Of a stretch of DNA of 64,000 nt, positions 60,912 through 64,000 are shown one piece after another (the stretch's first letter is position 1; every line of letters starts with the position of its first letter). The notes below the pieces were generated by a model, which was not told the origin of the DNA, searched no databases, and worked only from the letters and a program-made list of their open reading frames with translations. The stretch spans positions 1,611,008 through 1,675,007 of the forward strand of contig BCJJ01000005.1 in assembly GCA_039545355.1 (NCBI GenBank), given 5' to 3'. Source of the stretch: Trichosporon coremiiforme. Its lineage: Eukaryota > Basidiomycota > Tremellomycetes > Trichosporonales > Trichosporonaceae. Both the position numbers and the translations under genes were made by a program.

Positions 60912-62750
60912 ATGGACAAATCCTTGTCGCCATCCGAATCGCCTTGCCCCGCATCTGCCGCCCCACACCTCTCGACCGATGCTCCCTCTCCTCCCCTGCA
61001 ATACTCACCACCTCTTGGTCCCTCGCCGCGCCGGTACTTTCTTCCGAAACACAACTCGGGCCCCACATCCACGTCCTTCAGCACCTCCTCCCTCCGCGAC
61101 CCCCCTCCCAACGCTACGCCCCCTGGGCACAGCCGTTCTCCCTCCGCCAGCGGTGGCCCCCGCTCAGCTGAGGACCGCGAAGACCGTCGCAAGGGCAAGG
61201 CTCGTGACCGCGAAGAAGCGTAAGTCTCCACCTTAACCGTATTACCGAATGTCCTGTTGCGACCCACAGTAGGCACCTGTGTTTCGGCCGTCGATTTTCC
61301 ACCCCTGACTTCTCGATCTTCATGAGCTGACACTTGTGCCCCTGCTTGGCAATCGTCGATTCATCTCTCTTCCCGCTACTCTTTGTCCGCTTACACATGC
61401 AGTGCCGAGGACGACGCTGTTAGACCGGAGAAACGCAGCCGAACGAACGCTCGCCATGGGCCCCGTTCGGCGGTCGAGTCCCCTTCCAAGAACAGCGCCC
61501 CTGGGCGCTCGCCCACGACGGAGCAGCAGCCGCCTTCCAGCAGCAAACGCCCCAGCACTCTGGCCCCGATCCAGCCCATCGGATTCGCCGCGTCCCGAGA
61601 GGCCAGGCGCGACGGCGACAATGACGTCAACCGAGCCATCCCTTCCCCAGTCGTCTTGGGCTTCGACTTTAAGAGCGTCGACGAAGAGCAAATGAAGACG
61701 GTGCGAGACACGATCAGCATCAAGGAGCAGCAGCAAGCCCTGATCGCGCAGCGACGGAAAGAGATGGCCGCCAGCCAGCCGACGACCCCGCGCGAACTCA
61801 CGTTCAAGGGTTGGACACCCAAGGACCCTGAGAAGCGCGGTGTCGGTGCTCGTCGTGAGAAGACTCGGGATAAGGTCGAGCGCATGAGCATCGTGACGAC
61901 GGCGACGGACAAGGATGTGGTTCCTGGCTCTAAAAGTGCTCCCCTCAACCAAGGTCTCGCTTCGCAGCAGCAGTCGCCTCGTGAGCCTCCTTCCGGTTCG
62001 CAGACGGCTGTCCACCCGCACCACCTTCCTCCCCTCCACCACCACTACGGCCACCACCCCCACCACCTTGCCGACCCGCGAACCGCCCCTCTCAGTGCCC
62101 ACTCGCGCTCGGCCCGCCCAGACGAGTTCGGACGCGGCGAGCACCAGTACTACCAGGCCGCCCAACAGGCGCAGCGGCCCTCGGGACCGCCGTCGGCGAA
62201 CCCCTCGACACGCTCCCGCGACGCCCGATACCCCGACCACCTTGGACGCGGTGCGCAGCCTAACACCGCTGACCGCCGCAACTTCTCGGTCCCCTCGATC
62301 CAGGGCCACCCGACGAGTGCTCACCACGCGCGCTTCCCTCCCCTGTCTCCCCATGGCCCGCCTCCTTCGCAGCCGCCAGGATCTGCTCGCCCCACCAATG
62401 GTGTGCACCGGTCGAACGGCTACTCGCTGAGCCCGTCGCCGCCCCACCCACGTGAGCAGTTCCTTCAGCCGTTCGTGCAGCTGTACGACATGCTGTCGTC
62501 GGTTGACCAGCTGCGCTACCAACTGCAGGACATGATCCACCGATCAGATCAGGCGTACGCGAGCCAGATGGCGGCGACGAACGAGTTCAAGTCGACGGCG
62601 GCACAGGCGAGCAATCTGCTCGGCACGCTGCAGCAGTCGGCCGACTCGCTCAAGGAAATGGTCCGGTACGAGGTCGAGCGTGCCGAGCGCCGCGAGGTCG
62701 ACGAGCTGCGAGAACGTGTGCGCGCGCTGGAGGAGAGGTTGCACAAGTGA
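60912..62750 (+). CDS. Disordered protein with C-terminal coiled coil, function unknown
   Basis: Two exons, 60912-61219 and 61403-62750, give 551 residues. I do not recognise a family. The first 130 residues are Ser/Pro-rich (SPPLGPSPRRYFLPKHNS). A better conserved-looking patch is GFDFKSVDEEQMKTVRDTISIKEQQQALIAQRRKEM near residue 190. The middle is His/Pro-rich (HPHHLPPLHHHYGHHPHHL). The C-terminal 110 residues form a likely coiled coil: FLQPFVQLYDMLSSVDQLRYQLQDMIHR and ERREVDELRERVRALEERLHK. Basic Arg/Lys patches (KRSRTNARHG) suggest nuclear location. It may be a transcription cofactor, which is inference from composition only. Confidence 0.75.
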
Positions 62751-64000
62751 GCCACCCGAGCCCCGCCCACCTCCTGATGTCGTGTCGCTTCGCGTCCCGT
62801 GGTTTATTTATCAAGGATCTCTTGAATGTATCGTATCGTTAACCGGATAATCTGCGCGATGAGGGATAACGGACTATCTATCTTCTTTTCATTTTTTGTC
62901 TTCCTCACGTTAATCGTCCCTTTCTTGTTCCGTCGCCTCCGTCGGTATACGAACTCTCTTCTGTCATAGCCGTCCCCGCAGGCCCCGCAACTCGCAACCA
63001 TAGAGAAAAATCTGTCCGGACCCCTCCGCACACACACGAGGATCTTAATGCCATGTAACTTCGTATCAAAGTCCGGGAATAGCGCCATGTATCTGGTTCG
63101 CTAGAGCTGAACTTCCTTCGTCCATGATCACAGCCATCAGCCGTATCAGCCGGCCAGCGGTGCGCGTACACGAGCTTCACTTCCCTGATCATGTCAGCAC
63201 TTCGCAATAGAATATGTATCATTGGGTCCTGCTGCTTCACTGGCTTGCTCAACATGACCCGCAGAGGAACACTGGACAAGCAGAGAGATCTATTCTGGTC
63301 CGATAGGTCGAGAGAACTGCGGCCAGAGCAAGCCCTCACCGCTGAGGTCCTCAGTCGCCTTCGCTCCAACGGAGCAAGCACCTTCTGTGGGATTACGGAT
63401 ATCGGGCTGGATTTTCTGCCCCAAGGTTCTTAGGTACATACGATAGACTCTTGCGGGTATGGGGAAACTCTGACAGACGCATGACGAGTGCCGAGCGGCA
63501 CCGGCGTCTCCTCTTCGTCCTCTGTCCATGTCAGCGTGATAGATAATGCCTCTGCCGAGCCTCGAACCCAATTCACCACAGGAGTACTGCCCGCCTCATC
63601 CTACGCTCTTTGGCGAGCCACCCTCGTGCCTGTGCACACTACCTGTCAAGCCGACTGAGCGAGAGCGACTAACGAATGCAGGACTTAGGGCCATACCGGC
63701 CGATCAGTGCCTTCGAGACATGCATGAAAGTGAGGATTGGGAATGCCACTGGTGTGCCTTGGAGCCACATTTCAGAGCGGACCAGCTCGTCCACCTGCGG
63801 CCCGCACTTTTTCATCGGACAGCTTTGTATGAGCCTAGTCGTGCGTCGAGGTCAGTCTGGATCTGATTCCACACCACCGATAGTAAGCAGAAAGTAACTG
63901 CGGACCAGAATGGGGCCATGTCAAGGTAGACTGAGCTAGCGATCAAGCTCATGCTCTTTGTTTTGGGAATGTCTTTCGGGGTTCGGCACCGTGCACCAGC
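62751..64000. other. Right-edge region, mostly unassigned
   Basis: About 62,751-63,289 holds the 3' end of the coiled-coil gene (AT-rich tract 62,800-62,920) and no gene. The rest contains the tentative - strand model listed separately; + strand frames at 63191-63433 and 63546-63897 are open but unsupported. Confidence 0.4.
63290..63794 (-). CDS. Tentative exons of an unrecognised gene (5' part unresolved)
   Basis: Three - strand segments, 63794-63697, 63586-63442 and 63406-63290, join in phase to 119 residues ending in TAG. Introns are GTATGG...GGGCAG (110 nt) and GTATGT...ATCCAG (35 nt, the size typical here). The reading includes VDELVRSEMWLQGTPVAFP, TPVVNWVRGSAEALSITLTW, TEDEEETPVPLGTRHASVRV and LLWPQFSRPIGPE. 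Upstream on the same strand an ATG at 63919 opens MAPFWSAVTFCLLSVVW, but I could not connect it cleanly. No family is recognised, and an alternative + strand reading of part of the region (DLGPYRPISAFETCMK after a CTAAC...GCAG acceptor) exists. Treat as a weak prediction. Confidence 0.22.

Overview
The window reads as nuclear DNA of a GC-rich basidiomycete yeast. Coding is on both strands. Almost every gene is cut by very short introns (about 35-60 nt) with GT...AG ends and a CTNAC-like branch site just before the acceptor. Products are typical of fungi, including V-ATPase c', ATP synthase subunit J and an RSC7-type remodeller subunit. The intron density, tiny exons and composition fit Tremellomycetes, probably Trichosporonales; that placement is my inference, not shown directly. 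Exon models below were built by hand and checked for reading phase; every multi-exon total divides by three except the RSC7-like gene, where this exposed a probable one-base error or frameshift.

Layout. 1-9 kb: MCM3 (cut by the left edge), STI1, a SYLF/Ysc84 protein, and an NAD-dependent epimerase. 10-19.4 kb: MPC2, an SSAT-like acetyltransferase, a PITH protein, LSM4, an uncharacterised protein, ATP synthase subunit J, and a PI-PLC-like phosphodiesterase. 19.4-24.3 kb is mostly non-coding but holds a 119-residue orphan gene split into nine exons. 24.3-38.4 kb: a C2/EF-hand phosphatidylserine decarboxylase, RPL10 (uL16), protein-L-isoaspartate methyltransferase, a basic-secretory-protein-type metallopeptidase, MED6, ubiquitin-L40, and an enoyl-CoA hydratase. 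38.4-48.6 kb: an RSC7/NPL6-like subunit, V-ATPase c' (VMA11), an AT-hook protein, CCT7, a tail-anchored coiled-coil protein, and a dienelactone-hydrolase/SnoaL-like protein. 50.4-56.3 kb: three consecutive intronless genes on one strand (GH15 trehalase-like, GNAT, 14-TM MFS transporter). 56.3-60.9 kb is a 4.6 kb gap ending in a pyrimidine-rich tract. 60.9-62.8 kb: a disordered coiled-coil protein. At the right edge there is only a weak gene model.

Most of the window is conserved housekeeping function: replication, chaperones (STI1, CCT7), mitochondrial carbon and energy metabolism (MPC2, enoyl-CoA hydratase, ATP synthase J), translation, Mediator and chromatin. Genes sit in divergent or tightly convergent pairs and there is no operon logic. 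I found no CRISPR array, no intact transposon, no confident tRNA and no clear new multi-gene system. The best candidates for a second look are the nine-exon orphan, the intronless three-gene block, the cluster of N bases in 28.9-36.2 kb, and the frame break in the RSC7-like gene.
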